A stretch of 64,000 nucleotides of DNA. It comes from Rhizopus sp. PT2906 (Eukaryota; Mucoromycota; Mucoromycetes; Mucorales; Rhizopodaceae). This document shows positions 1 to 13,601 of the stretch, piece after piece; the stretch's first letter is position 1, and every line of letters starts with the position of its first letter. The DNA is taken from assembly GCA_025529335.1 (NCBI GenBank), contig JAMYHX010000033.1, positions 1-64,000 of the forward strand. Reading direction: 5' to 3'. The position numbers were made by a program, and so were the translations under genes. The notes beneath the pieces were generated by a model. The model was not told the origin of the DNA. It saw only the letters and a program-made list of their open reading frames with translations, and ran no database searches.

Positions 1-183
1 CTAAATGCGTTGACGATCTATTGAAAATACGAAAAAAGGCTTCCTTCTGTATCTTCATTACCAAAAGATGGGCTCTTGTTCTTTTTTTGGTAAAGTAGCT
101 TTTTTATTCTATTGTATCTTTAAAGAATAGCAAAATATATTTCAAGCTATGTCTTGATATTATACAGAATATTTACAAAGATA

Positions 184-2428
184 TCACGGCTTGCCTATCT
201 TTAAGCTTAAAAAGCCAGCAACACCAGCCATTATGCCTCCTATTCTTAAAATGACACCAATTGTATCCGTAGATGCTTGTCCTTCTTTGCCATTCTCCAG
301 TAATCGAAATACAAGACTACTAAAGAAGGTGACAAGAAACTGAGGCAAGACTATATACATATTATGAATACCAAGCAATACACCTGCTGATGTTGATGAC
401 TTCTTTTGATCTGCAGCTTTTCCGCTTGATTCGCCCGTTCGATGAGATTCTTTGATACCAGTCATTTCAATATCCTCTTCGTCTTCATCATCGGTTGTCA
501 TGACTGGTTGGTACATGCCTGGTTCAGGGCCTACCACACTACTTCGCGCAATGTTAAGACTAACCCGTGATGCCATCATTTGAGAATTGCCAAAGACAAC
601 ATTTTCTGGGTCTTTTTCAGCTTCCTGTTCTGAGATGTATTCGCCCAACAGGGAAAAAGGCGCCCACATTGTGATTGCCCAACTGATACCACATAAGCCA
701 ATGACAACTGCGGCAGCAGTAACATCTCCTACAAAAAAGGTGGATAACATACATATACAAAAGATAAAGTGGCTGATTGTCCATGAGCGAGATAGCGTTA
801 AGAATGGTATCTTTACATATTTTAAAAAGTCGAGCTTGAGTTGTGTGTTGTTGTATAGATGAATGGTATACTCGTTCCTGTCAGCATCTCTATCAGAGGA
901 TGATACAAGTAATGGTATTAAAAATGATGAGGATAACGAAATGAGAGAGTAGACAAGGAATGCAAATGATCCTGCTCGAGTGGCCTGTCCTACTTTGTCT
1001 TCTCCAGGATTTGATCCCTCTAGTTGCGAATCACTGTAGATTTCAGCAACCCATGTTGTAGAATAAAATAAGAACGGGAACCAGCCAATCCAGGAAAAGA
1101 ATTGTACATTACAGATACGTTGAATTGGTTTAGGCAAGTGCCAAATGTTCCTAAAGATGTCTGAAAATAGCTTGAACGGTGATCTCCTCTTTGATGAACT
1201 ATTTTATTATTAGTAAGGACTTCTTTTTATATATTTCTGCATATACCTTGTGCTTTTATCAAATGCCTTTTCTCTTACAGTGTAGCATGTAACAAAATCG
1301 CATAGTAAAAGAACAATAATGGCCAAGATACATAGAACCTTAAGCTGTGTATTTCCAAAAAATGGGAAATACTTTACCAAATCGATGTATCCCCTGAATA
1401 AAATACATTTAGTCTCATTACATCGTTTTACAGTATAACTTACATGAAATAACCAGCTACATTTCCCAAGCCTACCATCCTGCCTGCCCAAGCTGTCGCA
1501 CTCTCTTGTTGAGCTGAAGGAAGTGAATCAACAATTAAGGCTCGACATGAAGCTTGTACTTGATTTATTTTTAATATAAAACATTGACCCTTTATACTTA
1601 AACTTACCACAGTTAATACTAAAATCCAAAAGATATATCGAGCCAATAGCAATAATGATTGACACTGCCTTAAACTGTTAAAGTCAATTCAGTTATCTTA
1701 ATATATCAAACAGGAGGAGAGAAACTTACTGTATCACCTTCTTGTGACTGTACAAATAGTGCTGTAATCTCTCTTGTCCATCCAATGAATAACAGACTCA
1801 ATACGACCATGATGCTTCCTCCCAATAAAAATGGACGTCGTTTTCCCCATTTTGATGTACAGCTGTCAGAAATAACTCCTACGATCGGCTGCATAACCAA
1901 ACCTTGATTTGGTATATAAGAACAATGACCTCGATGATGAATATATCAACTCTACCTGATAATGGTCCTGCAATCCAAACTAGTGACATGTATGTCTTTG
2001 ATAAACCTAATGATAACAAGTATGGCGTACCTATATATAACTGTGAATCAAAGAATATATTAACATGTCCTAATGAACACAATTACCATAGGCCATTTCA
2101 ACTGTCCCTACAAGAATTTGAAATAAAGTAAGTATCTTAATTATCACCGTCTTGTGAGTTTGAGCTTACATGTAAACTGAAGTCTTTAAAAAGAAAGGGG
2201 GGGATAGTCAGTGTCGGTTATAAAAGTAGAGATATATTTTTATGCTTACCCCGCCAAGCACAGTGTTAGAAATATAATTTGACAAGTAACGTTTGCACCA
2301 CGAATGAATGTACTTTCTCTTGGTATAATATTCATTAGCATAGGTGCTTCTTCTTCTGCTTCTAGGTGATCATATGAATGGCGTTCTTCGTGCATACTTT
2401 CTGTAGAATCATGTTCTTGCAGAACCAT
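184..2428 (-). CDS. SLC45/sucrose-type sugar:H+ symporter (MFS), multi-exon
   Basis: Membrane sugar transporter of the GPH/SLC45-SUT type, probably proton-coupled disaccharide uptake at the plasma membrane (substrate inferred from family). The start is the Met at 2426-2428. Successive exons read without a stop: GLQFTWTVEMAYGTPYLLS-like first helix, then QPIVGVISDSCTSKWGKRRPF (family loop 2-3 GRRRPF signature), DFSINCVQASCRALIVDSLP, GLGNVAGYFMGYIDL, and a last long exon ending at 184. Two exons are tiny: 14 nt at 2170-2183 and 21 nt at 2087-2107; both are needed to keep the frame and restore the conserved first helix. An acidic cytosolic loop (DDEDEEDIEM) lies in the C-terminal half. About eight exons. 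Family assignment is confident, substrate is not. Confidence 0.85.
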
Positions 2429-2610
2429 TTCAATAAATAAATTAGGTATATTAAAAAAGAAAAAGCGGATCTTGATATGCGTGTGTACACTTATAAACAT
2501 GACGTACAGTGTATCACCTTCACAATGCTTTATGACAAACTCTATCCTCTTGTTTATTTATTTACTTTATAAAACAATACAGTTATTATTATTACTATAT
2601 AATTAATCTT

Positions 2611-5600
2611 TACAAAATTTGAAGCTTCCATTCTACTTTGGCCATCACTGGCTTTTCGACAGGTTTCAATGGCTCCTTTCTGGCTTCTTCATATTCTTCA
2701 GGTGAAGCATACTACAACAAAAAAAAAAAAAAAAAGAAACAATGAATATAAAGATCATTATACCATATACCTAAACTTACTAAACTGACAGCAAGCTGAA
2801 GTGGAACAAAAATGGTTTCCATAGAGCCCTTGAGCTCATCTAAAAACTTTTCAAACTTTTCTTGGATAGATCTTGCTTCATCAACATATTCAAATGGTAC
2901 AAGTGCACGTAATAAATTACCAATGTCATCTATATGAAGTTATGTTAGTTCATTATGTACGCATATATACACACACATCCTATTATTTACTCTGCATGTT
3001 GCTTGCTTTTTCATATAGCTTCTTCAAGGAGCCAACAAGGTATTCTTCTTCAAATACTGTTCCCTTCTTACCACGTGCTCTCTTTCTTTCTTCCTTTCTT
3101 CTAAGCTTAGAAGTCTTTCTACTGCGTCCTGAACCTTGAGAAGTAACAGACGAAACTCTGGATGAAGCATTCGTGTATCTTGTAAATTGACTGTACATCG
3201 ACGTGGTATCTGAGAACATGTCAATGTTATCTAGTGATTCATCGTTGGCCATAGGATTTTCTATCTTCTGCTCGATTTTCTTGGTACGAAGTTCAGTTAA
3301 ACGAGTCGTTTGCTTGTGGAATTGAGCCAGCATTTCATCAATGTCTTCCTCAGTTTGTGTAAGACCCTCGACCAATCCAGACTTGACGTGTGTTTCAATC
3401 AAATCAGGTCTGTTAAAGGTATAAGATACTCGTTCAGCTTCCTTCCAGAAACTGCCCTTCAAGAAACAATCAACTGCTTCTTCAATATCCATAGCATAAT
3501 CTTTGGCAACAGTGGCAGCTTCTTGGTATCGACGTTTCTCTTTGAGATACTCAATCATGTCATAAGCTAGTGCATGGATCTCTTCATTTGTGTATTCCAA
3601 TTGTTTAGCAATAGAGAATGCTTCTCTCCAGCAACCTGCCATACGATAGGATTCCATCGCCTTTGTCTTATTGTCAGCCATCATATATACAATACCCGCT
3701 TCTTCATAGTTGGTCTTGAACGATAAATGGTCGCCATAGACATTGAGAATAGCTATCTTTTGAGATGGCCTATTAGCATATTCTTCAATTGCTATCAAAT
3801 ACAGGTCATGCTTCTTCATGTAGTTCATGAGTTCCTCAAAGTGCTCGTCACCAGCTTGGCTCAAGTTTCGAAGAGCCTTCTCATAACGCTTCAAATGGTC
3901 ATCAATCTTGTATCTTTGATAATATTTTTCAAGACTCTTGAGCTCTTGTAAGAAAGGAAGATATTCCTTTGGATCCATTTGAGCTTGCTGGGCAACCATG
4001 AGAACAAGAGGAAAGTTATACATTCCCAAAGCAACCTTGTATAAATGCTCAGCCTTACACAAGAAGATAGTGTACTTTAATGCTTCTTCGGCTGCAGACA
4101 GATCAGATTCACGGAGTTCAGACAGTAAGGACAAGGCAGATTCGATGTCTGGAGGTGAGCTTCTTACATAGGTTGAAATGATGGATTGAATATAATGCTC
4201 ACGTCCAAGTTGAACAAGAACGTTACGTATAGCTTCACAGATCGTATTGACCTTGTTTTCTACACCTTTAGCAACCGTCAGATCTTCAGCAGACTTGCCA
4301 CCACGTCGATACATGGTCACGGAAGTATCTTCGTTTCTAAGGTTAGACAAGAATAGGTTAAGATAATCAACATCGGCTACTTGTTGAACAAAGGTGCCAA
4401 TATTTTCCATGAAACGCTCTGGGTTGTCATCGTACAAGATGTTCAAGTCAATTCTGTTTCTTCTACAAGCAATAAATGCAGAACGATAATCAAGTGCCTT
4501 TAAATCTTCACGAATGGCAGCAAGTACAAACGCTCTAGGACTAATCGTTTCGAGATTACCACGAGGCATTTGAAGGACAAGATTAGGCTTTTGCTGAGTA
4601 GCAATCACAATCTTGGATCCACGCTCAAGTCTTCGCGAGGTTTCGTCATATGGATCAGCAGTAGAATCGTGTAGCTTCAGATCTTCAATATTTACATTTT
4701 CAAAAGAGAGGAATCTAGCTTTGTTGCTTGTTGTTGAGAACACTGCCCAGTTGCCGCGTACAAAGAGTGAAGTTGCTTCAGAAGAGACAAGATTGTTTTC
4801 TACATATAGCTTGCTGCGATCAGTCAAACCGATAATGACGCGCTTGTCTTGCTCGTTTGTTAAAGTAGCTCTACTAGATGCAATCCATGAGCAAAAGTCA
4901 GGAAAGCTGTGAATCTTGGTAACAGTTGGTGTCTCTTGGTCGAGTTCAGAAACTTCGTAAACAGAGCCTTCGACATCTTCTAATAGCAAATCCTTGTAGG
5001 TAGCATTAAAGTAGATGCGCTCAATTTGAGACGTCATCGGGAGAGCCTTAACAGTAGGAACATCATGTTCATTAGTTTTAAGTGTCATTACACACAACAT
5101 ATCTGTTTCCAATTCATCGTCATATTGGCAATAGACAAGCTGATTTTCATTGATCCAACGTAATTGATGAATGATATTGCGACCATAGCTTCTATTTGAT
5201 TCAGTGACTGCAGGTAAGTCATATTCGCCTAAAACGGTTACATCACCGAGGCCCTTTGCTGGAAGTTCAACTAGTTGGATGCTATCGTTGGTGACAACAG
5301 CAACTTTTAATCCTGCGTCATCATAGCCAAATGTAACTTGTTGAATATCACTTTTGGCAGTGAATGTAAGAGAAGACATGGGTGGTGGGACATTCTGATA
5401 GACAAAGGGTGTTGCTAAAAGGTTGGAGCCATCGATAACAGCTACATATCCAGAGTTGATGTGGGCAATTGACGTACTGGTAAATACTTCTAACGTGTAG
5501 TTGAGACGATGATATTCTCCTGCGCTGCTAAACAAATGAGCAATCATGGCATTTTCTACATCCCAAGCAAATCCAACAATATCTCTGCCTTCAGAAAGTA

Positions 5601-6757
5601 CAATATGCTGTTTCATATACCAATGATAATTCTTGGTTGTCCACAGCTGAACTGTTTTCTGTAATTTTCCCTCAATCTTTGTTTCAACCCAAATAGCTAA
5701 TATAGTAGAGTCTGCATTCCACAAGGTCTCCAAGACTCTTTGTTTGTTTTGCTCGGTCTCTCTTAATGTAAACTCACCATGTCTCAAGCCGTTTCGCTCA
5801 AAGAATACGACGTCATGTCTATGTGGTAATTGTTGAGTAGATACAATCAAGTTTCCTGAAGGTCTCCAATCTAATGCCTGCTCCAACTTATCGACTGGCT
5901 CGCTTGTGTTTTGTAAGACACCCTCACGATTATACACACGAATCACACGGGCATTCTTGTTTGGATCTACATCAGAAATGGTGAAAAAGCTACCGTCTCC
6001 TCTCCAAGCTACTCGTGGCTTCATATCATCATCCTCAGATATAGTGAATTTGCTCGTATCTACCTTTTGCTGAGCAGCGGCCTTTCCAGCAGATCCATGA
6101 AACTGTGTTTCCTTTTTGCCCCATCCAACACTGTGGTGTACTCCTTCTCCTTGTTCCTCCACATGTAACTGAAATTCTGTGATGGTATCAAAGTCTTGAG
6201 TCATTTCAAGTACATTTTTCTCTCCTATATAATAACAATACTCGATTCATTTCAACGCGAAAAACGTTGGGTTTATATTGTTTTACCTGTGACAAGTACA
6301 ACCAAGTCTTGATCGGGACTCCAGCATAATGCATGAATACCAGAATCCACAGACCCGACCACTTCCATCTATGTATACCACATAAATGATATTAATGCCA
6401 AACATTCGCTATACATATATATATTTTTCTGTTACATACAGCTTCCTCTCCTTTTTCGAAGCGTTCTTTGTTAAAGAGTATGATATCACCATCATAAGTA
6501 CTGAGACAAGCAGCTTGGAGATCTGTCACGTAGGTAAAGTTGACAATACCTTGCGTTAGACAGCTTCCAATTTGAACAAACGTATTTGGGTCACCGGGAA
6601 CGGAATTGTTTGCTGACACTATAACATGTGAATTGTTGTCGACATGTGCAATATAAACTGTATTTGATTCCGGATCTATCGCAATGAAAGAGCGTCCCTT
6701 TATCTCTTGATTTGCTACTTTGAATAGCCTGTGTCCTAGTAGTTCCAAGCTACGCAT
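2611..6757 (-). CDS. ELP1: Elongator complex protein 1 (ELP1/IKI3)
   Basis: Scaffold subunit of Elongator, which modifies wobble uridines (cm5U) of tRNAs. The first exon (6440-6757) begins MRSLELLGHRLF. A short exon (VVGSVDSGIHALCWSPDQD) follows, then a very long exon of about 1075 codons, and two small C-terminal exons ending KPVMAKVEWKLQIL. The N-terminal two thirds are WD40-propeller-like (WRGDGSFFTIS, LDWRPSGNLIVSTQ, the typical IKI3 phrases). The C-terminal part is helical TPR-like (NYEEAGIVYMMADNKTKAME). Near the C-terminus lies the basic stretch RRKEERKRARGKKG, matching the family's tRNA-binding patch. Length (about 1270 aa) fits the family. It is divergent from RPB1 across about 990 bp. 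Confidence 0.95.
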
Positions 6758-7747
6758 TGTTGTGATTCCAAGTCAAGTTCAAATTTTTTTTTTTTTCCTC
6801 TAAACTTATCAAACGCTTGAAGCAGTCACTTTTCGTCTTTGGACAAATGGGCGGCATGAATTGAACAATAAAAGAAGGTATGTAAATGATCAAGGGTGTA
6901 TCCTTAATAATAAAAGAATAATAGAATAGAGTACTCTTGGTGTCAAATATATACTCATTGATGCTCGTTAATGATAGACGAACTAGACGTTGATTCTACA
7001 GCCAAAGGAACTTAAAAGATACATTAATAAATGGAAGCAAGAAACTCAGGCTCAATGCGTGTATAACTAACGAGATCCTTTCTTTTATAAATTCACAGTC
7101 TTTTACTTTAAGCAACCAAGAGACGACTTTTCTGCTTTTGGTGATTGGTCTTTCTGACCTGTGTGCTCGTTACTCATGAATGTTGTCATGTCCTTTATTA
7201 ACAAAAGATTATTATAAAAAAAAGACTTCATACAACTAAAAGAACAGAAAGACAATAACTCATTTTTTAAAGGACTCAATTTCTGTCACTGACGGTGAAT
7301 GAGCTTGTGTTAGTGGTGCATCCTGTTCACAATGCAGCGCCACTTTATAAATTCATTCTCCGACAAAAAATGCAAACGTCACTGCGATTGAAGGGCGGGC
7401 AAATAAACCCAATCTCTTTTTATATTTTCGTCTGTTTTGAGTTGCTGCGACGTAGCCTTTTGTTCGAATACATTTTTTTTGATTGATCGAACAACAAGAA
7501 TCTCCATACAACACAATCAACCTTTAATTATAAACAGTCTTCATCATCTTTTCCTTCGACCTTGTTTGCCTGTTTCTGTTCTTACGATCTCTTAATTCAA
7601 GTTCATTTATCTTAGTTCACTAAAAAGAAGAAAACTAAAAAAACCAGCAAAAAAAGAAATCATTGTCGAATCATTTCATTAATCCTTTCTTTATAAAACA
7701 CACACAAAGACACTTTTACAAAAAACTTCAGCAAAAATCATTCAGAA
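6758..7747. promoter_or_regulatory. Shared divergent intergenic region between ELP1 and RPB1
   Basis: 990 bp with no convincing gene lie between two divergent start codons. The stretch is AT-rich with poly(T) and poly(A) tracts. It must hold promoters for both genes, including the pyrimidine/A-rich leader (7490-7747) before RPB1. No single TATA element can be assigned with confidence. A small open frame at 7295-7486 has no recognisable content and is not called. Confidence 0.45.
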
Positions 7748-10700
7748 ATGAACGGACATCCTTTTGCTTATTCATCTGCACCACTTCGACGTGTTGATGC
7801 TGTACAATTTGGCATTCTTTCTCCAGAGGAGATTGTAAAGTGTTTGCATGCATACATGTATAAATTAGATTCCTAACACTTTTGTTTTCAACAGAAAGCA
7901 ATGTCAGTCGCCAAGGTTGAATTTCCAGAACTATACGAAGAAGGTACTCAAAAGCCTAGAAATGGTGGCTTATTAGATCCTCGAATGGGCACCATTGATC
8001 GTAACTATAAATGTCAAACCTGTGGTGAAGGAATGGCCGAGTGCCCAGGACATTTCGGTCATATTGATTTGGCTAAACCTGTATTTCATATTGGTAAAAA
8101 TTCTGCTTACAAATTTTTTTTGAATTCTCTTATTTATGTATAATTAGGATTCTTGGCCAAAGTAAAGAAAATCCTAGAATGTGTCTGTTTTCACTGTTCT
8201 AAACTTAAAATTGATCAAGTAAGCCATTACTATTATTATAACTTATCGTTTTCTAAGCTGTTATTAGTCAAATCCTCGATTTGAAAGAGCTCGACGAATT
8301 AATGATAGAAAAGTGAGACTTCGCGCAGTTTGGGATATTGCTAAAACCAAAATGACCTGTGAAGGCGGTGATGAAGAAGATGGTCTGGAAGAAAAAGAAG
8401 AATTCAATAGCGGCAAGCGTAAGAGTAACCATGGAGGTTGTGGTTATAAACAGCCCCTTATCCGTAAGGATGGTTTAAAACTTTATGCACAATTCCGCGC
8501 AAGTCCCGGAGATGTAGGTTAAATTAGTTTTTTTGATCGTTATACTGATCTCTACCATTTGTAGGATGCTGGGAGCGAAGGCAAGCAGCTGTTGACACCA
8601 GCAAAGGTTTTACAAATCTTAAAAAACATTCCTGATCAAGATATAAAAGATATGGGCTTGTCTGAAGAGTTTGCTAGACCTGAATGGATGATTATTACTG
8701 TTTTGCCTGTTCCACCTCCACAAGTTCGTCCTTCTATTCAAATGGATGGTACCAGTAGAGGTGAAGATGATTTGACACACAAGCTTTCCGATATTTTAAA
8801 GGCAAATGCGAACGTCAAGCGCTGTGAGTCAGAGGGTGCACCAGTCCATGTTGTAAATGAATTCGAACAGCTATTACAATTTCATGTTGCAACTTATATG
8901 GATAATGATATCGCTGGCCAACCACAAGCTTTACAGAAATCAGGAAGACCAGTAAGTGAACGACTTGTTGTCCATATCTCTTTACTTATTTTATTATAGC
9001 TCAAATCCATTCGTGCTCGTCTTAAGGGTAAAGAAGGTCGTCTTCGTGGTAACTTGATGGGTAAGCGTGTAGACTTTTCTGCACGTACTGTCATTACGGG
9101 TGATCCAAACCTTGCTCTTGACCAAGTGGGTGTACCCCGTAGTATTGCTCGTAATCTTACATATCCTGAAATTGTCACACCTTACAACATTGACAAGCTG
9201 CAACAACTGGTGCGTAATGGTCCTCTTGAACACCCTGGTGCCAAGTATGTCATTCGTGATAATGGAGAACGTATTGATCTTCGTTATCGTAAAAGAGCTG
9301 GTGAAATACCATTACAATATGGATACAGAGTTGAAAGACATATTAACGATGACGATGTCGTTATTTTTAACCGACAACCCTCACTTCACAAAATGTCCAT
9401 GATGGGTCACAGAGTCAAGGTGATGCCATACTCTACTTTCCGCTTGAATCTATCTGTCACCTCTCCTTACAATGCTGATTTCGATGGTGATGAAATGAAT
9501 CTTCACGTTCCTCAGTCTCTAGAAACAAGAGCTGAAATTACCGAAATCTGTATGGTTCCAAAGCAAATCGTTTCTCCACAATCAAACAGACCGGTTATGG
9601 GTATTGTGCAAGATACCCTTTGTGGTATTCGTAAGTTTACTTTAAGAGACTGCTTTTTGGCCAAAGACTTGGTAATGAACATCGTTATGTGGGTACCCTC
9701 TTGGGATGGCTATATACCTCCACCTGCCATTCTTAAGCCAAGACCCCTATGGACTGGTAAACAAATTCTTTCGATGGTTATTCCTAAAGGCATCAACTGT
9801 CAAACCTTCCACTCCACTCATCCAGATGGAGAGACCACATTAATATCTCCTGGAGATACTCGTGTCGTTATCGAGAATGGTGAACTGATATGTGGTATTG
9901 TTTGTAAAAAGACAGTTGGTACATCAAACGGTGGCCTTGTGCATACAATCATGAATGAACTTGGCCCAGAAGCAGCCAAAGACTTCCTCAGTGGTACACA
10001 ATTGGTTGTTAACTACTGGCTACTACAAAATGGTTTCAGTATTGGTATTGGTGATACAATTGCTGATCAAGTCTCTATGGCTACTATCACCAACATCATT
10101 TCTCAAGCTAAGCAGCGTGTACAAGAAGTTATTATTACTGCACAACAAGACAAGCTTGAAGTTCAACCTGGTATGACCCTTCGTGAATCTTTTGAAGCCA
10201 AGGTCAATCAAACGTTGAACAAAGCTCGTGATGATGCTGGTAAGATGGCTCAAAACAGTTTGAAAGAAGACAACAACGTGAAGCAAATGGTAATTGCTGG
10301 TTCTAAGGGTTCCTTCATTAACATTTCCCAAATGTCTGCTTGTGTCGGTCAACAAAACGTTGAAGGCAAGCGTATTCCTTACGGCTTCAAGTTCCGTACT
10401 CTTCCTCACTTCTCCAAGGATGATCACAGTCCCGAAAGTCGTGGTTTCGTCGAAAACTCTTATCTCAGAGGTTTGACCCCTACCGAGTTCTTCTTCCATG
10501 CTATGGGTGGTCGTGAAGGTCTTATTGATACAGCTGTCAAAACTGCAGAAACAGGTTATATTCAGCGTCGTTTGGTGAAAGCTTTAGAAGATGTCATGGT
10601 CAAGTATGACGGTACTGTTCGTAACTCCCTTGGTGATATCATCGAATTCTGCTACGGTGAAGATGGTATGGATGCTGCAACCGTAGAATCACAGAAATTT

Positions 10701-13601
10701 GCATCTTTGAGATGCAGTAATGAAGACTTTGAAAAGCGTTTCAGAGTTGATGTTATGAAGGATGGATTTAAGAAGGGTACTCTCAGCTATAATATTCGTC
10801 AAAAGATTGAAGGTAATGAAGATGCTCAGGCAATTCTAGAACAAGAATTTGCCCAACTACAAGAGGATCGTCACAAGTTACAGACGACCATCTTTAAGAA
10901 TGGTGAAGATAAATGGCCATTGCCCGTCAATCTCTCTCGTTTGATTGTCAATGCTCAACAAATTTTCCATATTGATCCTCGTACACCATCCGATATCAAT
11001 CCTTTCCAGGTTATTGATGGTGTTTCGAGCATCGTGGATCGTTTACATGTCGTTCGTGGCAAAGATAAGATATCGGCTGAAACCCAAAAGAATGCTACTC
11101 TGCTATTTGGTATCTTACTTCGCTCAACACTTGCAGTTAAACGAGTTGTTGAAGAATACCATTTGACATCACAGGCCTTTGACTGGATTCTTGGTGAAAT
11201 TGAGGCACGTTTCCTACAATCGGTTGTTGCTCCTGGTGAAATGGTTGGTACTATTGCTGCTCAATCTATTGGTGAGCCTGCCACTCAGATGACACTGAAT
11301 ACTTTCCACTATGCTGGTGTATCAAGTAAAAACGTAACACTTGGTGTACCTCGTTTGAAGGAAATTATCAACGTAGCCAAGAATATCAAGACACCTCGAC
11401 TTGAAGTGTGGCTTGACGCTGAAAGATCACGTAATATTGAGTTGGCTAAAGAAGTACAAGTGAAGCTTGAGCATACTACTCTTCAAAAGCTGACTTCTGT
11501 TGCTGAAATTTATTATGATCCTGATCCACGTCAAACTGTGATTGCAGAAGATGTTGACTTTGTTGAAACATACTACTCACTTGAAGATGACAATTCACCA
11601 TTTGTCACTCGTGTCTCGCCTTGGTTATTACGTCTCGAATTGAATCGTGCAATGATGGTCGATAAGGGCATCTATGTTACTGATATTGTGCAAAAGATTT
11701 CTGAGGAGTTTAGACACGATCTCCATGTGATGGGTAGTGATGATAACTCAGAAAAGCAAGTTATTCGTTGTAGAGTTATGCTTGACGAAAATGAAAAGAA
11801 TGCTGAAATAGATGATGAGAATAAGCCAGAAGAAGATACCTTCCTTCGTAAATTAGAATCAAGCATGTTAAGCTCCATTAATCTCTGTGGTATTCCTGGT
11901 ATTAAGAAAGTATACATCGTTGAACGAAAGAACACGGTTCTTAATGATAAAGGAAGCTTTGAAACTACTACAGAATGGGGTCTTGATACGGATGGTACCA
12001 ATTTGCAAGAAGTCATGTGTCAAGAAGGTGTTGATGAAACTCGAACTTACTCAAATAATACAGTCGAAATTATGGAAGTGCTTGGTATTGAAGCTACTCG
12101 CAAGGCTCTTCTTAAGGAATTACGTAACGTTATCGAATTTGACGGTTCATATGTCAATTACCGTCACTTGGCGCTTCTTTGTGATGTTATGACTAATCGC
12201 GGTCATTTGATGGCTATTACTCGTCATGGTATTAACAGAGCTGAAACCGGTGCTTTGATGAGATGTTCTTTTGAAGAAACTGTAGAAATTCTGATGGAAG
12301 CTGCAGCTGTTGGTGAACTTGATGATTGTAAGGGTGTTGCTGAGAACATCATGTTGGGTCAAATGGCGCCCTTGGGCACTGGTGAATTTGATATTGTCTT
12401 GGACGAAGAACTATTACAAACAGTTCCTCAAGATCACAGACAAAACTTACAGATGGGTATTACTGGCGATGTCGCTGGATTTGCTACTCCTGGTCCTGGT
12501 TACATGACGCCTGGTGTTGCTACTCCTTATGATACTCGCTCCCCTGATTGGGTTGATTTCTCCCAACCATCTTCTCCTTCAGAACCTATGTTCTCGCCAA
12601 TGGGTAATACAGGAGCTGCTGGCATTGCTAGTCCATGGCGCGGTGATCTTAGCCCTTATGCACAAAGTCCTGGATACTCTCCTACATCTCCAGGATATTC
12701 ACCATCCAGCCCATCCTATGCTGCCTCGCCTGGCTATTCACCTGCCTCACCAAGCTACTCACCTACAAGTCCCTCATACTCTCCTACCAGTCCTAGCTAC
12801 AGCCCAACATCGCCTAGCTACAGTCCTACTAGTCCAAGCTATAGTCCTACATCTCCAAGCTATAGCCCAACTAGTCCCAGCTACTCTCCTACGAGTCCAA
12901 GCTACTCACCTACTAGTCCAAGCTATTCACCTACAAGCCCCAGCTATAGCCCAACCAGTCCCAGTTACAGTCCCACTAGTCCTAGTTATAGCCCTACTAG
13001 CCCTAGCTACTCACCTACAAGTCCCTCATACTCTCCTACCAGTCCTAGCTACAGCCCAACATCGCCTAGCTACAGTCCTACTAGTCCAAGCTATAGTCCT
13101 ACATCTCCAAGCTATAGCCCAACTAGTCCCAGCTACTCTCCTACGAGTCCAAGCTACTCACCTACTAGTCCAAGCTATTCACCTACAAGCCCCAGCTATA
13201 GCCCAACCAGTCCCAGTTACAGTCCCACTAGTCCTAGTTATAGCCCTACTAGCCCTAGCTACTCACCTACAAGTCCCTCATACTCTCCTACCAGTCCTAG
13301 CTACAGCCCAACATCGCCTAGCTACAGTCCTACTAGTCCAAGCTATAGTCCTACATCTCCAAGCTATAGCCCAACAAGTCCTAGCTACTCTCCTACATCG
13401 CCTAGCTACAGTCCTACGAGCCCTAGCTACAGCCCTACTTCACCTAGTTATAGTCCAACTAGCCCAAGTTATTCACCAACAAGCCCTAACTACAGCCCTA
13501 CTTCACCTAGCTATAGCCCTACCAGCCCGAGCTATAGTCCAACAAGTCCAAGCTACAGTCAAAACGCAAACAATAGAAAAAAGCGCTGGCCAGAAATGTA
13601 A
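7748..13601 (+). CDS. RPB1: RNA polymerase II largest subunit RPB1
   Basis: Catalytic subunit of RNA polymerase II. Six exons, by GT-AG consensus and frame: 7748-7834, 7895-8093, 8148-8218, 8268-8513, 8565-8951 and 9000-13601, giving 1863 codons. Visible landmarks: N-terminal zinc-binding CQTCGEGMAECPGHFGH, the clamp CVCFHCSK, the active-site loop NADFDGDEMNLH with the three metal-binding aspartates, and the bridge helix/trigger loop region TQMTLNTFHYAGVSSKNVTLG. The CTD runs from 12675: 41 heptads close to YSPTSPS plus one hexamer (YAASPG). It ends with a basic tail KKRWPEM. Length lies between yeast and animal RPB1. The CTD DNA shows recent 252-bp block duplication. Confidence 0.98.
12675..13553 (+). 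repeat. RPB1 C-terminal-domain heptad repeat array (42 units)
   Basis: This is a 21-bp coding tandem array encoding YSPTSPS-like heptads, with one 18-bp unit. A higher-order period is superimposed. The blocks at 12753-13004 and 13005-13256 (252 bp, 12 heptads each) are identical base for base. A third copy starting at 13257 stays identical through 13375 before diverging. Neighbouring heptads use many different synonymous codons, so identity between blocks reflects duplication or gene conversion, not codon constraint. Confidence 0.95.

Noticed and set aside
10023..10499. 158-codon frame antisense to RPB1
   Set aside because: Antisense shadow within a conserved coding exon.
12675..13553. CRISPR array or satellite
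   Set aside because: 21-bp units without spacers encode the RPB1 heptads.
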